The translations under genes and the position numbers were made by a program. Of a stretch of DNA of 64,000 nucleotides, positions 1 through 11,115 are shown in pieces. How positions within the stretch are numbered: position 1 is the stretch's first letter; the number at the start of each line of letters is the position of its first letter. The DNA is from Myxocyprinus asiaticus (taxonomy: Eukaryota; Chordata; Actinopteri; Cypriniformes; Catostomidae), in NCBI RefSeq assembly GCF_019703515.2, contig NC_059346.1:56866001-56930000 (forward strand), given 5' to 3'. The notes under the pieces are model-generated. The model was not told the origin of the DNA and made no database searches. It worked only from the letters and a program-made list of their open reading frames with translations.

Positions 1-1151
1 CTGGCCCACTCAGATGTGGTTCTCAGACCTCACGCTCCTCGCGACAGCCACCCCCCCCCCCCCCGGCGAATTCCCCTGAGGAAGGACCTTCTTTCTCAGG
101 GACGGGGCACCATCTGGCACACGTGACCAGACCTCTGGAATCTCCACATCTGGCCCTTGGACGGGACACGGAAGACCTGAGTGGCCTACCACCCGTGGTG
201 GTAGACACGATCACTCAGGCTAGGGCTCCCTCTACGAGGTGCCTGTATGCCTTGAAGTGGCGTCTGTTCGCTAAGTGGTGTTCTTCCCAACGCGAAGACC
301 CCCAGAGATGCGCAGTCGGATCGGTGCTTTCCTTCCTGCAGGAGAGGCTGGAGGGGCGGCTGTCCCCCTCCACCTTGAAGGTGTATGTGGCGCCATTTCG
401 GCACATCATGATGCAGTGGATGGTAAGTATTTGGGGAAGCACGACTTGATCATCATGTTCCTGAGAGGTGCTAGGAGGTTGAATCCCTCCAGACCATGCC
501 TCATCCCCTCACTGGACCTCTTTGTAGTCCTTCAGGGTCTACGGGGAACCCACTTTGAGCCCCTGGAGTAGGTTGAGCTAAAGGCACTCTCTTTGAAGAT
601 TGCCTTCCTGACTGCACTCACTTCCATCAAGAGGGAAGGGGACCTGCAGGCATTCTCTGTCAGCGAATCATGCCTGGAGTTCGGTCCGGGTTACTCTCAC
701 GTGATCCTGAGACCCTGACCGGTCTATGTGCTCAAGGCTCCCACTACCCCTTTTAGGGATCAGGTGGTGAACCTGCAAGCGCTGCCCCAGGAGGAGGCAG
801 ACCCAGCCTTGGCGTTGCTGTGTCCGATGCTTGCTTTACGCATCTGTTTGGATTGCACGCAGAGCTTTAGAAGCTCCGAGCAGCTCTTTGTCTGCTTTGG
901 TGGACAGCAGAAAGGAAGCGGCGTCTCCAAACAGAGGATCGCCCTCTGGGTCGTTGATGCCATTGTGATGGCATATCACGCTCAGGACGTGCCACCCCCC
1001 CGTGGGGTTATGAGCCCAATCTACTAGGAGTGTAGTGGCCTCCTGGGCCCTGACCAGTGGCACCTCTTTGGCAGACATCTGCAGAGCAGTGGGCTGGGCA
1101 ACACCCAACACCTTTGCGAGGTTCTACAATTTCTGGGTTGAGCTGGTTTAG
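1..1151 (+). mobile_element. DIRS-like retroelement: decayed tyrosine recombinase region, cut by the window edge
   Basis: Conceptual translation, shifting between frames, gives a tyrosine recombinase of the kind carried by fish DIRS-type retrotransposons. The first about 100 bases resemble the end of the upstream RT/RNase H part. The core-binding-like region (ARAPSTRCLYALKWRLF, then LSFLQERLEGRLSPSTLKVY) lies at about 123-425. The frame then moves: HDLIIMFLRGARRLNP at about 447-495, then KREGDL, which probably holds the first catalytic Arg, and LFVCFGGQQKG at about 885-917. The C-terminal block WATPNTFARFY has its candidate nucleophile Tyr codon at 1125-1127 and a stop at 1149-1151. There are several stops and frameshifts. 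The codon expected for the His of the HxxR box (before STR) no longer reads His, so the copy is dead. Family assignment is from recalled fish DIRS recombinases. The left part of the element lies outside the window. Confidence 0.8.
45..64. repeat. poly(C) tract
   Basis: An uninterrupted run of C inside the DIRS-like coding remnant. It is one of the lesions that disrupt the frame and is prone to length variation and sequencing error. Confidence 0.85.
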
Positions 1152-2010
1152 TCCCGTGTATTGTCAGGTGCGAGCAGGTAAGTTCCGGGACAGCTGTCCG
1201 GGTGTACCGCTTGCGCATTGTGCCTTTCCCCTCCCTTGGGGTGAAGACATGCGCTTTTGACTCCCAGTCATGTTCACAAGCTGTGATCCCTGGATGACTT
1301 TCCTCCTTAGCCCTGTGGCAGACAAGTTTGCGGAGAAACTCGCTGCCGGCCCAGTACATGTGCTAATTAGGTCCTGTACTGGGGTAGATGCTCCACGTGT
1401 GCTGGTTCCCCGTAGGTGACCCCATGTGATTTCTTCCACTTAATCGTTTCCCTGTCGGTAAACTGCGTCTTCCTTGGACAGAGGCCCCTTTGCCCCCCGG
1501 TCATCATGTTTGTAGAAACACCTCCCCCCTCGGGTAGGACCTACCATGCGACTTCTCCACATGACATACTTCCAACAAGACTCGGTAAGACCATGTGACG
1601 TATTTCCACTCAAAATACCCCCCCCCCCCCTTTCTCTGGGCGGGGTGTGGTCTCCGTGGTGTCTTCCACTTGGGATTGAAAACCTCCCAATGTAGACATT
1701 TATGGCCCCTAGTCGGTTAACAAATTCCACTCTTTTTGGGAAGAAAAAAGAGGTAAAGAGGCAACGGCTGGGCTAGCCTGTCCCTATTTGTTAGGCTGTC
1801 AACTTGTTCCAGAAGGACCGTTCAATGCTCATAAGAGCATTGGGGAGGTTACATGATGGCCTGGTGCGCTGGCTATGAGGCACACAGCGGTCTGCCCGTC
1901 TCGCACCACCAGTCCACGTAACACAGTTCAGCTAGTTGTAGCGTTTTGTATAGGGATCCCTAGTGTCACTACATCAACACAACGTAGAGTGAGTGACTGA
2001 TAGGGAACGT
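1152..2010 (+). mobile_element. DIRS-like element, 3' non-coding part
   Basis: No coding potential beyond the recombinase stop. The segment continues at the same higher GC content as the recombinase and holds a C-run near 1617-1630 and degenerate repeated units around 'cccatgtgatttcttccac' (about 1421 and 1550-1610). A direct repeat (gtgtcactacat, at about 1963 and again at about 2258) links it to the inverted-arm structure that follows. It is therefore treated as one retroelement with the recombinase; the exact boundary was not determined. Confidence 0.6.
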
Positions 2011-2323
2011 CCTGGTTACTTTTGTAACCTCCATTCCCTGATGGAGGGAACGAGATGTTGTGTCACTTCTGCCACAACACTGAAATGGCTGGGACCTTGT
2101 CTCAGCTCCTCAGCACAAAACCTGAATGAGTGGTTGCATACCAGCTCCTTTTATACCCGTATGTCCGGGGCAGTGGCATACAAACTCCACTCGCCAATTC
2201 CCATTGGCCTTTTTTCAAAAAGCAGAGGAGTTTGGGTCTCCCAAGAGTGACCCCTAATGTCACTACATTGACACAACGTCTCGTTCCCTCCATCAGGGAA
2301 CGGAGGTTACAAAAGTAACCAGG
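2011..2323. repeat. Inverted repeat with 55-bp arms around a 203-bp core (DIRS-type terminal structure or MITE)
   Basis: The left arm 2011-2065 and right arm 2269-2323 are reverse complements with only 2 mismatches. Each arm also contains small internal palindromes (ggttac..gtaacc and ttccct..aggga), so single strands could fold at two scales. The core contains no ORF of note. The arms carry the 'gagggaacgag' type sequence that recurs in fish genomes with DIRS elements. The position directly after DIRS 3' DNA favours a DIRS inverted-terminal-repeat role; an independent MITE inserted there is the alternative. Confidence 0.75.
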
Positions 2324-2677
2324 ATGTTTTCTCTGGTTGCGTTTCAGTCTCTACTGTGCACATGCTGGGCATCTCTCGTGCGGTTTCGCTTTTGACACTG
2401 GTTAAGCTTGCCGTACCTCTCCCACACCTGGTTCACTGCTTGCAGGTGAAGTCTCCATTTCCATACAGTAAATCTGCTCCCATGTTGATTATACCCAAGA
2501 CGTGCGTTGCTCGTAGGTCTGTGCTAGGACATGCAGTCTAATCGACCGTGTGTCTCCTGGAAATTTATATATGTAAATGTTAGCCACAGGAAGAGGGGGA
2601 AAACATTAGCGAAGTTTCAGGAAGTAAAAAATAAATAAATAAATAAATAAATATATTACATTAATTGCATACATTTT
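2324..2677. other. Probable DIRS-related remnant, then AT-rich DNA with an (AAAT)n tract
   Basis: 2324-2545 has the same composition as the preceding retroelement and is probably its continuation. 2623-2652 is an (AAAT)n microsatellite. No gene is seen. Confidence 0.45.
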
Positions 2678-3039
2678 TTGGTCACACTTTATATTAGATG
2701 GCCTTAACTACTATGTACTAACATTAAATACAAACAAGACTATGTATTTACTGTGTAACTACATGTTGTTCTGCAAAATGCCCACATTTGTTGCTACTGA
2801 GGTTGAGGTATGGGTAGGTTTAAGAGTAAGTGTAGGGTTAGCATTAGGGGTTAGAGTTAGGTTTTGGGGTAATGGTTGGGTTAGGGTTAGGGGTAAAGTT
2901 AGCAGTGTAACTACAAATGTAATTAAATGCAAGTACTTTAAATGTAATTACAATGCAACAACTTGTATGTACATAATAAGACATTGTCAAATGGTTAAGT
3001 ACATAGTAGTTAAGGCCACCTAATATAAAGTGGGTCCAA
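2678..3039. mobile_element. MITE with 42-bp terminal inverted repeats
   Basis: Left arm 2678-2719 and right arm 2998-3039 are reverse complements with 3 mismatches (ends ttggtcacac / gtgggtccaa; core ggccttaactactatgtact). The interior about 2815-2905 is a degenerate run of gggttag-like units. There is no transposase, so it is non-autonomous. Confidence 0.8.
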
Positions 3040-3590
3040 TTTGTTTTTTTTACACGTTAAACAGTCAACTATTAATCGCAGAAATTAATGTGCTAAATTT
3101 CCCAGCCCTAACATTAACTAATGATCTGTTAAGCATTATATAATGTTTGATAAAGATGTATTCATGAAAGTTATTATAAAGTATTACCAAATCTAGTGTG
3201 TATTGATGAGTAAATATCACATCTGTTTTATAACATGTTTTTATATTGTATATCTGATGGATCACATTTATTAATTTTTTCAAGAACAGATAATAGCAGA
3301 TTATCATGCTCCCAGTCAATAATGCTATTGTTTTATATTTAGATGTGTAAAAAGGGGCAGTGCATGGCACAAAGTCTGTAGGGGACTAGCTACATCCATT
3401 GTAGCTTCAAGAAATGCTGTGTAAGTGCTACCGGCAGTGTCATGCGTTTAACGGTGGGTGTTGGTATTTCACGTCCATCCTTTAACAGCCCTTTTTATTT
3501 GTCTGAGCATTATAAGTGTCTGGCTTTATGCAATCAATGTACTCATGGCTATGTGTAACAGGAGCCAGCTGGTACGTGATAGCTGTGCGG
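3040..3590. other. AT-rich intronic or intergenic DNA, nothing recognised
   Basis: No repeat pairing, RNA gene or coding signal was seen. The open frame on the minus strand at 3065-3370 is in low-complexity AT-rich sequence with no recognisable domain. Confidence 0.5.
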
Positions 3591-3594
3591 TATG

Positions 3595-3745
3595 TGTAAA
3601 CCTCACTCCCCTGGCCCCAAGAGACGCACTAGCGACTGGCACTAGGGGCTGTAGCCTTTAGCCTCCTCGTTAGCGCGCCTCCCTCCCATGCCGGAGACGC
3701 CAGTTCGAATCCCGTTCTGAGCGTGTCAAGAAGGACCGGTTACAT
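3595..3745 (+). mobile_element. tRNA-derived SINE (head region)
   Basis: Contains an RNA polymerase III type internal promoter. A box-A-like 'cctcctcgttagcgcgcc' at about 3662-3679 is followed about 30 bases later by the box-B-like 'agttcgaatccc' at about 3701-3712. The head is tRNA-like but does not fold as an intact tRNA, so it is called a SINE rather than a tRNA gene. Confidence 0.6.
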
Positions 3746-3829
3746 ATGGTCTTTGTGGAAAATGTGCACTCACTATCTGTTTGTGTTGGAAAGCTTGGTT
3801 TACAAAAACCAAAGGTTTGTGTTGGTATG

Positions 3830-4090
3830 TCACTACCTGTCAAGAGTTTGGACACACCTACTCATTCTTTATTATTACTATTTTCTATTCACATTTTAGA
3901 ATAGTAAAGGCTGCTTTTCCTTTACTATCCAGCCCAACACTCATCCATTAAAAAATATATATTAATTTAAATGTTAGTTTTGGCATAATGCTTGAGATCA
4001 AACAGGGTTTTTTTTTTTTTTTTTTTTTTTTTTATGAGAAAGACGAAATTCAGGCAAGTCTGTCAAAACCTTTGAATGGTAGTGTACTAT
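3830..4090. mobile_element. Tc1/mariner-like MITE remnant with poly(T) tract
   Basis: The left end near 3832-3870 (cactacctgtcaagagtttggacacacctac) and the right end near 4060-4085 (caaaacctttgaatggtagtg) are related in inverted orientation and resemble the ends of common fish Tc1-like elements. A 26-base T run lies at 4008-4033. No coding capacity. Confidence 0.5.
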
Positions 4091-4580
4091 ATAATCTGCA
4101 AACCCTAACTCTTTAGTGCCCTAGTCTTTCTTGGCTTTAAAAGGCCAGATTTTGCACACTGGCCTGTAATCGTTTGCCTAGAGGACCACCCTTGGATATA
4201 TATTCAGACAGAACAAAATAGTGTTTTCTGGCAGCATTTCAAAACCTAACATGTTTTCAAAGTTTCTTGGAGTGCATTCCAAATGATCTTCTTCCATCCA
4301 CTGACAAATAATTCATTGCTGGATGAAAGTAAGAGGGAGAGGGGAAGAAAAGAAAAACAATGGGAAAGAAAAAAGAAATGAAATTGTGTGTAGACTTTGT
4401 GGTCAAAATTTCTGTCCATCCAAAAGTAAATATTTCTGACTATTTCATGGACATAATACAGGAATATAAAATTGTGCTTAAGGGATACCCCATTTACTTG
4501 CTTCAATGGCTCAAACTCTGAATATATTTCAAAAATATTTGAAGCAGCTGGTTCTTATCCAGAAACATTAATTTTAGCAA
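4091..4580. other. AT-rich DNA, nothing recognised
   Basis: No coding, RNA or clear repeat signal was seen by eye. A purine-rich stretch is present at about 4328-4380. Confidence 0.5.
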
Positions 4581-4736
4581 CCTGGGGCCGTATTACAGAA
4601 ACTGTCTATTTTAAATTAAGATTTAATGAGTGCAGGTTAAGATTTTTCAAAAATGTGTATGCAAATCCTACCCATAGTAACTAAACAGATAAGATAAGTT
4701 TGCAGGGTTGCAATCTTTCTGAAATACAGCCCCTGG
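4581..4736. mobile_element. Short MITE (about 156 bp) with 21-bp inverted ends
   Basis: Left end cctggggccgtattacagaa (4581-4600) and right end tctgaaatacagcccctgg (4718-4736) are inverted copies with about 3 mismatches. No coding sequence is present, as expected for a non-autonomous DNA element. Confidence 0.65.
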
Positions 4737-5989
4737 TAACTTGTACCTAGAGGTGGAAAGTAATGAATTACAACTACTCTCATTACAGTACTTGAGGACA
4801 TTTTTCAAAATGTTCTGCTTTTTTGAGGACAATTAATCATAGTACTTTTATTGAGTTGATTAAAGATGAAGTATTCAGCTTTGCTACATTTATTTATCAC
4901 CACAATTACAAAGTACAAAAAATGACATCCCTGAAAGTTCGGCAAGTTCTAAGTGCTAAATATTCTTCCAAACCGAAGCGCACATCTGTGCAACACGATG
5001 GAAGCCCGCATGGCACAGCAGCGTGGTCCAGAGATTGGATAGCGCAAATCTCTTGTGTGAGTCTTCCAGGCTTCACTCGATAACACGGTGCAGAGCACAA
5101 AACTTATGCAATCCTTCGAATTCTACAGAGAAGGCTGTACTTTAAAGCGCTATGGAGGAAGTCAAACATCTGAAACAGCTAGACAACCTCGACATTATAA
5201 ACAGCACTGACGAAGAAAAGAAAACTGACTGTACAGTTCACCAACATAAAATACAAGGATTTTTACTAAAATGTATCACATTTTTACTGTGGTAACCAGT
5301 TCTCGAAGTGGGCCCTTGCTCACCAGGAACGTCGTACCTTTAAAAAACATGAGAATGATAAAGAATCTGAAAGGTTTGTATAATCATACCTTTTAAAGTT
5401 AATATCAATTTCTAAATTTTCCAAAATGCTTCTTAATGTAGCTTATTTTTATTTCATTTAAAAATGTAATGCATTTAGTCTTAACCCATCTAGTCCCTCT
5501 CTTGAAATTGCATCAGAAAATTAGGTCAATGCATTTCAGATATCAAAGCTTTTTTAAAAGCTTAATCTTATATTTTTAATAATGTTTAATAATGTTTAAT
5601 GATCTAAAAGCCTACATTTCTATAGCAGTCCTGATAAAGGCTACACGCAAAATTGAAATCCACATTCTTTGACAAAAAATATTTACAATATCTTTGTCAC
5701 AAAAATAAAACAATACTTGACAGTAGCTCCTGACCCGTATCTGCATGATTTTATACATTACACTGCTGCCACACGATTGGCTGATTAGACAATCGCATGA
5801 ATAAGTAGGTGTACAGTTGTTCCTTCTAAAGTTCTAAGTGACTGTATCAATAGGTTTTAGATGAACAGATGTACAGGTGTACCTAATAAAGTGGGCAGTG
5901 AGTGCATATTATATATACTTTTATCATTTTCAATCAATTTGGAATCTGAATGGATTTTGGAAAGCTATGTGCCATTGTTGTGTGCCTAA
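4737..5989. other. AT-rich DNA with possible repeat fragments
   Basis: A patch resembling a common fish repeat (gtaatgaattacaactactc) lies at about 4760-4815. The segment near 5700-5905 ends in 'gtacctaataaagtggg', which resembles the end of another repeated DNA element. 4970-5110 is locally GC-richer without a recognised function. No gene is seen. Confidence 0.4.
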
Positions 5990-6503
5990 AGCCAAAGTAT
6001 ACTTCGCCTGTCCGCATTCTGCGACGGTCCGCGCACAGTCCGCGTGACGGAATTTTCATCATCAGGAGTGTCCGTACACAGTGTCCGTGTGCAGCCAGAC
6101 TTTTCTGTCCACGCGGACTGTGCACGGACAAACATGCATGCGCAAGGTTGACTGTTGAGATAGAAGAGTCCACTAGGTGGCAATATGCACAGTTGGTCTG
6201 TACTGTCAAGCAGTAGTCAAAGAACATATATTTCTCCATCGTTTTGTTGTTGTTGTTCTTGCTTCCTCTAATGGTGGATCCTCAGTTTTTCTTCTTCTTT
6301 ATTCTTCAGAGCGGAGCGGTTCAGACTCGGTGCTGTCCTATAAAGTCTAGTAGCGTATAACAAAGCAATTGTACTGCGCATGTGTCGAACGCATCCATTT
6401 GCGCTCATCTGCGTGAAGGGAAACTTTCAAAGCTCTGTGCACACAACTGTGCGCGAGACGGAACGGAACATGCAAAGTGAAGTATACCTGGGCCTTTATG
6501 AAT
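5990..6503. mobile_element. hAT-like MITE, about 510 bp
   Basis: The ends are inverted copies: 'taaagccaaagtatacttcgc' near 5989-6009, against the complement of 'gaagtatacctgggccttta' near 6479-6498. The interior is GC-rich (gcgcacagtccgcgtgacgg region) and has no long ORF. An internal near-palindrome pairs ccgcgcacagtccgcg with the cgcggactgtgcacgg segment. Confidence 0.6.
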
Positions 6504-7415
6504 CAGTTGGTCTGTGAATGGTCCATCTGAGCCGGAGTTAGTCCACACACTCCTCTTTCTTATATTTCTATTAATCTAAAACAGTGTCTCAAAGTGATTG
6601 CTTTACGTTTCTGCTCTAACGTGATGTCACGTTTTTCTGTGCTGGAGCAGTTACGGTGACAAGAATAATGTCTCAGCTTCGTAAGTGTCAAGTGTTCTGT
6701 TTTTGGCTTTAAAAGTGAACATAAGAGTCTTCATGTACTCCCGGCATCAGAGCCACTGAAGACGCAGTGGACAAGTTTTGTTTTTGAAGCAAATGTGCCC
6801 CAAAACATACCAAAATTTGTGTATGTTTGTGCAAATAATTTTACACCAGACTGCTTTGTGAATGAGGGTCAATTTAAAGCAGGATTTTCCAAAAATTTGA
6901 TTCTCAAGCATGGATCAGTACCAACTGTTCGTGTTCCAGCTTTATATCCTGAAGATGTAAGTATCGCACTTTATATTTTGTGAATGTTTGCAAATCGCCT
7001 TTCCGAATGTGCTTGTTAGCTGATTCCACGGCTAATGCAGCTAAAGTTACCATTGTCTCTGATTGTATTTACGGAGAACAGAGCTATGTCGTTATTTTTA
7101 CATATATGGCTGAACTCCGGTATTTACTGTGTCAGTCATATTGGTTCTGATTTTTTGTTGCTGTAGTATCCGAAGCACCAGCTGTAAAGGCACAGCCCTC
7201 TTCCGGAAAGGGGGCGGGGAGCAGCAGCTCATTTGCATTTAAAAAGACACACGAAAACAACGTGTTTTTAATTCCACCCAAAAAGAGGCATTTACAACAT
7301 GGTATAATAAATGATCCGTGGGGTATTTTGAGCTGAAACTTCATAGACACATTCTGGGGACACCTGAGACTTGTATTACATCTTGTAAAAAGGGCAATAA
7401 TAGGTCTCCTTTAAA
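6504..7415 (+). mobile_element. DNA transposon remnant containing a decayed THAP-domain exon
   Basis: An ATG at 6668 opens [11 protein letters not shown], which supplies a C-x3-C pair, then frameshifts. A second frame from 6720 gives [14 protein letters not shown], then QWTSFVFE, then [20 protein letters not shown], ending in ALYPED at a good splice donor (gat|gtaagt, 6957). The C-x3-C, the central W and the CxxH-type CANxFTPDCF block are the layout of a THAP zinc finger. The last zinc ligand His is replaced by Asn, and the frame is broken near 6710. The 3' part, 7130-7415, ends with 'gggcaataataggtctcc', typical of a widespread fish MITE end. I infer a THAP-type transposon fragment, not a host gene. 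Confidence 0.6.
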
Positions 7416-8397
7416 CATAGTTATGACTAAATTCTGATTGGACAAGATATCCAGTTTCTAAAAAAAAATTACTATGTATATAATGCTTTTATTTGCATTT
7501 TAATATTAATCACAGTTGGATAGTAATTATTTTACAACATCTTTTAACAAGCAACAAGAGGAAACTCATGCATGCATGTATCGGATCACACTGAGCATTC
7601 CACCTAAAAATGTTCATAGGTCCTTTACCAAGTAATATAACTCCTTCAGTTAGCAGAGAGATTGAATGGATGATGGGCTAAAGTTCTGGTCCATTACCTG
7701 GAAAATGAATGCTTGTTATTATCTAACAGTGACTCTGTCCAACCTCTGACAGAAATCTTTGATTGTGTGACATACTAACAGAATCTGTCTACGGTTTACT
7801 GGGCCACCATATGAAGCCTGTGCTTGCTCTGTTATGTGTAGCTGTGCATGTGTGGCATGCTTCTACTTCCTTGAGGGCTCATTAACATACAAATGGAATC
7901 GTTGGTTGAAAAGCACCTGTGCCGTGATTGCAAATTGGGGATGGAGGAGCTCGTTCCTTCTGCTTACTGCTCAGGTGTTATTAAAGTTTGTCTGTTTAAG
8001 AATTCTCTCAGAGCTTCACCAATTTCAGCCACTAATTGGCTTTTTGAAGTTGTCAGGACTTGAGCTGCAGGTCCTGAAGTCAAATCAGTATCCTCTACAT
8101 GTAATTTACACACAGAAATATCTAAAAAAAAAAAAAAAGCTTTTTGAATTTCCAATGAAAAAAAAAGGGGGGGGGAAGAAGTAGTAGTAATGCTTTATTT
8201 ACATGTTGCATTTTACAGTGATGAGAATTTTGCTACAAAAACAATGTATGCTGCAGAAAGGTAGACCTGGAGATTTTTGGTGTTCCCCTCTTTTAGTCTT
8301 ATATAAATGTTGAAATGCATATAGGTTTACAGTAGAAACAGTGTGTAGATATTTTGATGTTTATTATCTTAATCTAATTTGACACCAAAGTCTTTTA
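7416..8397. other. AT-rich intronic or intergenic DNA
   Basis: No coding or structural RNA signal was seen. A poly(A) stretch at about 8125-8139 and an A/G-rich tract at 8157-8180 are simple repeats. The 116-residue open frame at 7834-8184 ends in translated homopolymer and has no recognisable domain. Confidence 0.5.
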
Positions 8398-8700
8398 AAA
8401 GGTTAGTTCATCCAAAATGTAAAACTTTTCATGTAATAACCCTCATTTCATTTTAAATCCAAATTACTTACTTTCCTCGGTGGAACACAATATGATATAT
8501 TTTTCTTGAATGTCCAAGCTGCTCTTTTTCATGCAACAAATGTACTGTATATCACGACAAGAGGCTATCCAGCATTAAAAAGGACAAAACAAACACCATA
8601 AAAGTGCTCAGAATATAGCGCATATGTAGTAATTCTAAGTCTTCTGAAACCATATGATAGCTTTGTGTGAGGAACAGTAGGCATCAAATTTGCAGTATAC
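8398..8700. mobile_element. MITE fragment of the 'gttagttcatccaaaatg' family
   Basis: Starts with 'aaaaggttagttcatccaaaatg' and contains 'agtcttctgaaaccatatgatagctttgtgtgaggaac'. The same interior block occurs at about 13720-13770 and, in related form, at about 11240-11300, 18450-18500 and 50800-50825. These are copies of one dispersed family. Confidence 0.6.
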
Positions 8701-9134
8701 AGTATTATTGCGGCAGTGTATTATATTACAAAACCGGTTGAAAATATACAAACTTTGTTGTTCTTAATAATATGTTTCATTGCCTTCTAAATGCTAAATT
8801 TGCATTTGAAATTAAAAGATCTCAAATAAAGTGATTTTGAAAAGATCATTGAACATTTAAGACTAAATAAACAGTTAAATAAATGCACAAATAAAAAATA
8901 AATGAAAATAACCGTTAAATAAATAAATATTTGAAAAGAAATATAGTCAAGTTTTCACTGTTTAAAAATATTTGCACTCTTCAGATTTTACCCTCTTATA
9001 AGGGGGATAAAGGTTCAGAAGCGTTCCTCCTTCAGCCACGCTTTGTTTTGTTTACTTTCTCAATCGCCATTAACATTATTAAAATATTTATAAATGATAA
9101 TAAAAAATATAATATAATGTGACCAATAGCGCAT
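8701..9134. other. AT-rich DNA with AAAT-type low complexity
   Basis: Nothing is recognised apart from (AAAT)-like low complexity at 8860-8930. Confidence 0.5.
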
Positions 9135-9840
9135 GTGAGTTTGCTGATGATATGACAGTGGTAGGTCTGATCACTGACAATAAAGTGTATTTTTATTGTA
9201 TACAGTCTTCTTATTTTGTGTATACTGTATTTTGTATTGTGGCATGGGGGGGCATGGTCATGTGTCGGTCTGCCAAAGAGAGAGAGCGGTAAGGCTTGTC
9301 ACCTGGGTCGTAATTATCTCTAACACCCCTCTCTAATTATAGTGATGGCGGAGGGAGACCTGAAAAGGCAGGCCAGAGCGTCAGAGTGGGAGAAAGAAAC
9401 CAGAGCCTGTGCCTGAACATATGTGTTATACTGTTGACCTGTTTGACCACCAAGAGCCCTTTTTGTTTTAGTTTTGTAAGTCCCTGAGAGAGAGTAATAA
9501 AATACTCACCTTTGACTGTTCGCTGTCTCCTGACTCTTCCATTGCCCACGAACTTAGTACTGTGTTAAATGTATATTATTATTATTTGTCTTTTTTTGTA
9601 TACAGTCTTCTTATATTGTTTATATTGTATATTATATACTATTAGGTGTATATTGTACATTGTGTTGTGTAACAAGATGTGTAAACTGTGCTAAATGTAA
9701 ATCAGATATTTATTGTAATTGTCATACTGCTATGTTGCTTGGAACCGCACCCATGGCTTTCACCCACTATTGCACTTGTGTATATGGTTGAGTGACAATA
9801 AAGGGATTTGATTTGATTTTGATTTGATTTGAGATGTGAG
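9135..9840 (+). mobile_element. Non-LTR retrotransposon (LINE) 3' fragment interrupted by a 400-bp insertion or duplication
   Basis: 9140-9181 translates to FADDMTVVGLITDN, the reverse transcriptase FADD active-site box. Downstream, 9615-9840 has a typical LINE 3' end: 'gcacttgtgtatatggttg', 'caataaaggga' and a (TTTGAT)n tail at about 9807-9830. The 19-mer 'ttgtatacagtcttcttat' is present at 9196-9214 and again at 9596-9614, bracketing a 381-bp stretch with an AATAAA and purine-rich segments that looks like inserted LTR-like or other DNA. The reverse transcriptase is reduced to a few codons. Confidence 0.65.
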
Positions 9841-10294
9841 ACAGGCGTCTTATCCTGGTGTAAATCACAAATACAGAGGTGTGTGTCTTCATGCATGGAC
9901 TGCAGGATTTCCGGATGAAAATACGTCTCTGGTGGATAATCTCTTTGCTCAGTAAAAGCAAACACAAAACAGGTTAAACAGGTGCTGTCCATGTTTCTTG
10001 TTCACAGGTGCGCGATGCTATGGTTATCACTTGCCAGTCATCACAATTGCAGGAATAACTTCTGTATTCCGTACACACATGGGATGAAAACTGAGGGGAT
10101 TCACTCCTGCATTTAAAAGCAGTTGTCACTCCCAAAACTTTGTAGTGTGTACGTGGCCATAAAGTCTCCTGGTAACTTTATATATTTATATGTCTTTGAT
10201 TTAATAGCTAACAAACACATTAGCGAGGTCTGCTGTCATTCTTAAAATTTGATTTATGTATTATGTTGCAGGGTAAAGTTACCGGTCACAGGCG
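9841..10294. other. Unassigned DNA between repeats
   Basis: No coding exon, RNA gene or repeat pairing was seen. Confidence 0.4.
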
Positions 10295-11115
10295 AGTAGT
10301 GTTGTCACGATAACACAGTTTCAGTAGTCAGTACCAAAACCAGTAACATTTCAAAAATTCTCGATACCAACTAAGATACCACAGCAAAAATAGGTAATAT
10401 GCTATTGAACACACTCCTTTAGCCTATTAAAATGTTTAATTTCAATGTAAATAATACATTAAAATAATAGCATGTTTCTTTCAAGTGTTTCTCAATAAAG
10501 TAAACATTGCTTGAAGTTTTTTTTTTTTTTTAAGTAGGTCCCTATGAAATCAATTTTTTTTCTCAATTCTATATACATTTTTCCTATTTTTTTCTACTTT
10601 TCATATTTTAAAGTTTAATTAAATTTCATCATCAAAATCGTATATGTCAAATAAAGTGCTGCACAAGAGAGCATAACATTATAAATGAAAATGTCTGTTC
10701 AGTACAACAGCACACTTGCTTGTGAGACAGGTTCAACATAATAATATTAATCAATTTTACTAAACACTAGTAATATATTTATGTCGCAATTTCATACATT
10801 TCGCATGTCAAGATTTTATTTTGAATCAGACATTTATTTTGACGTGAAGTCGATAGTTTCACACTTTCGGATAAGACATTGGTCGTATGACCCCATGTGA
10901 TTACAAAACCTGAATTTTGGTCCCTGGTTGTGAATCTTGACTCGTGGGTGGAAGCTATGGTGCCTTCAAAAAAAATCTAAAGAATCTGGTTAATAAGTTA
11001 TCTAGATATTTTTTAACAGTATTTTGAAGTGTCCATGATAAAATAACTGCACATGTTAATTATGATGGTATACCGTATTACTGAATACTGGCACGTGTCT
11101 AGATGTAAATGTAAA
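10295..11115. mobile_element. Degenerate DNA-transposon sequence
   Basis: The start 'gtgttgtcacgataacacag' with 'attctcgatacca', and the end region 'atggtataccgtattactgaatactgg', resemble the two ends of a common fish hAT-like repeat. The interior is AT-rich with no ORF. Boundaries are approximate. Confidence 0.4.

Noticed and set aside
3662..3735. Functional tRNA gene
   Set aside because: Box A and box B are present, but the cloverleaf is not complete and the flanks look like a SINE.
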